A stretch of DNA of 64,000 nt from Anser cygnoides (Eukaryota; Chordata; Aves; Anseriformes; Anatidae): contig NC_089876.1 in assembly GCF_040182565.1 (NCBI RefSeq), positions 61,276,501 through 61,340,500 of the forward strand, written 5' to 3'. How positions within the stretch are numbered: the stretch's first letter is position 1; each line of letters begins with the position of its first letter. Positions 63,475-64,000 of this stretch are shown here, in pieces. Made by a program: the position numbers and the translations under genes. The notes below the pieces were generated by a model, which was not told the origin of the DNA, did no database searches, and saw nothing but the letters and a program-made list of their open reading frames with translations.

Positions 63475-64000
63475 TCTGATGGAATATGCACATTGTAGGT
63501 CAGTGACCATCTGTAAGAGAGAGATGAAAATTACTTTATCTAACGAAGCTGGAGAGTAACAACATAATTGTGAATCGACACTGCACTTTGATGATGTGCC
63601 ACAACTTTGTCACAATATTTAGAGTACAAACATTCATTGAAGTTCCACCATAAGGCAAAGAACACAATGCAGTATCAGGATGTGAATCCTGAAAATACTA
63701 GCTTGCAATCCTAGCCATGACATTCCCATGAAAAGTAGTCTGTGGTTCACTGGAATACCTGCAGAACTTTAAAGTTCCCTGAGCTCCAAGTATACATTTT
63801 AAGTGTATACCTCATAATAATGCAGATACCAAAATCCTATGAATAATACAGTAATGCTACCTAATGTTTCACACCTGTTCTTCATCGCAGATGAGTTTGG
63901 GTGGTTCTGCCCTGTTTCCCTCCCCTGGATTTTGAAACAACAAAAAACCAGACCATGTATTTCTTTCCTAATACCATGGTTAAAAGCTGGCGTACAAGTT
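63475..64000. other. Unannotated DNA to end of window
   Basis: No gene or known repeat was seen. A short inverted repeat GTATACA/TGTATAC lies near 63791-63811. Confidence 0.6.

Noticed and set aside
1..64000. CRISPR arrays, operons, phage or bacterial systems
   Set aside because: No regularly spaced repeats with spacers, no clustered long genes, and the CR1 content shows a bird nuclear genome.

Overview
The window looks like a piece of a bird genome. The main evidence is seven copies or fragments of CR1, the dominant non-LTR retrotransposon of birds. They share its RT/C-terminal protein and its 3' end, with the conserved block that reads 'ggttggaagagacct' on the opposite strand and short 8-bp terminal repeats such as ATTCTATG. 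The rest is AT-rich, intergenic- or intron-like DNA. I found no confirmed host protein-coding gene, no tRNA or rRNA gene, and nothing prokaryotic such as operons, ribosome binding sites or CRISPR. The species cannot be fixed from the sequence alone.

Layout: 1-2792 is unannotated AT-rich DNA. 2793-2900 is a (TTTGG)n tract. 2901-10657 is unannotated, with a GC-richer island at about 3660-4090. 10658-12549 is a 5'-truncated CR1 on the + strand whose reading frame is open through the whole reverse transcriptase and C-terminal region. 12550-24642 is unannotated. 24643-25122 is a CR1 fragment (-), and 26401-26944 is a possible solo LTR. 27888-27917 is a poly-G run. 28942-31037 is a remarkable 2,096-bp uninterrupted all-purine satellite built of GGGAA, GGGGA, GGGAAA and GGAAA blocks. 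31643-32273, 33843-34317 and 36704-37924 are three further CR1 copies (-). 43913-44092 (-) and 48514-48660 (+) are small CR1 tails. 63386-63474 is an (AAAAT)n tract.

No set of genes working together is visible. The window records repeat activity: CR1 insertions of different ages, small duplications at two CR1 5' junctions, an in-situ slippage that breaks one CR1 catalytic motif, and expansion with internal duplication of a homopurine satellite. The purine satellite is the strongest candidate for unusual biology (triplex or G-quadruplex formation, replication stalling, local transcription effects). A weak candidate terminal exon at 60036-60264 (-) and several inverted repeats also deserve checking.
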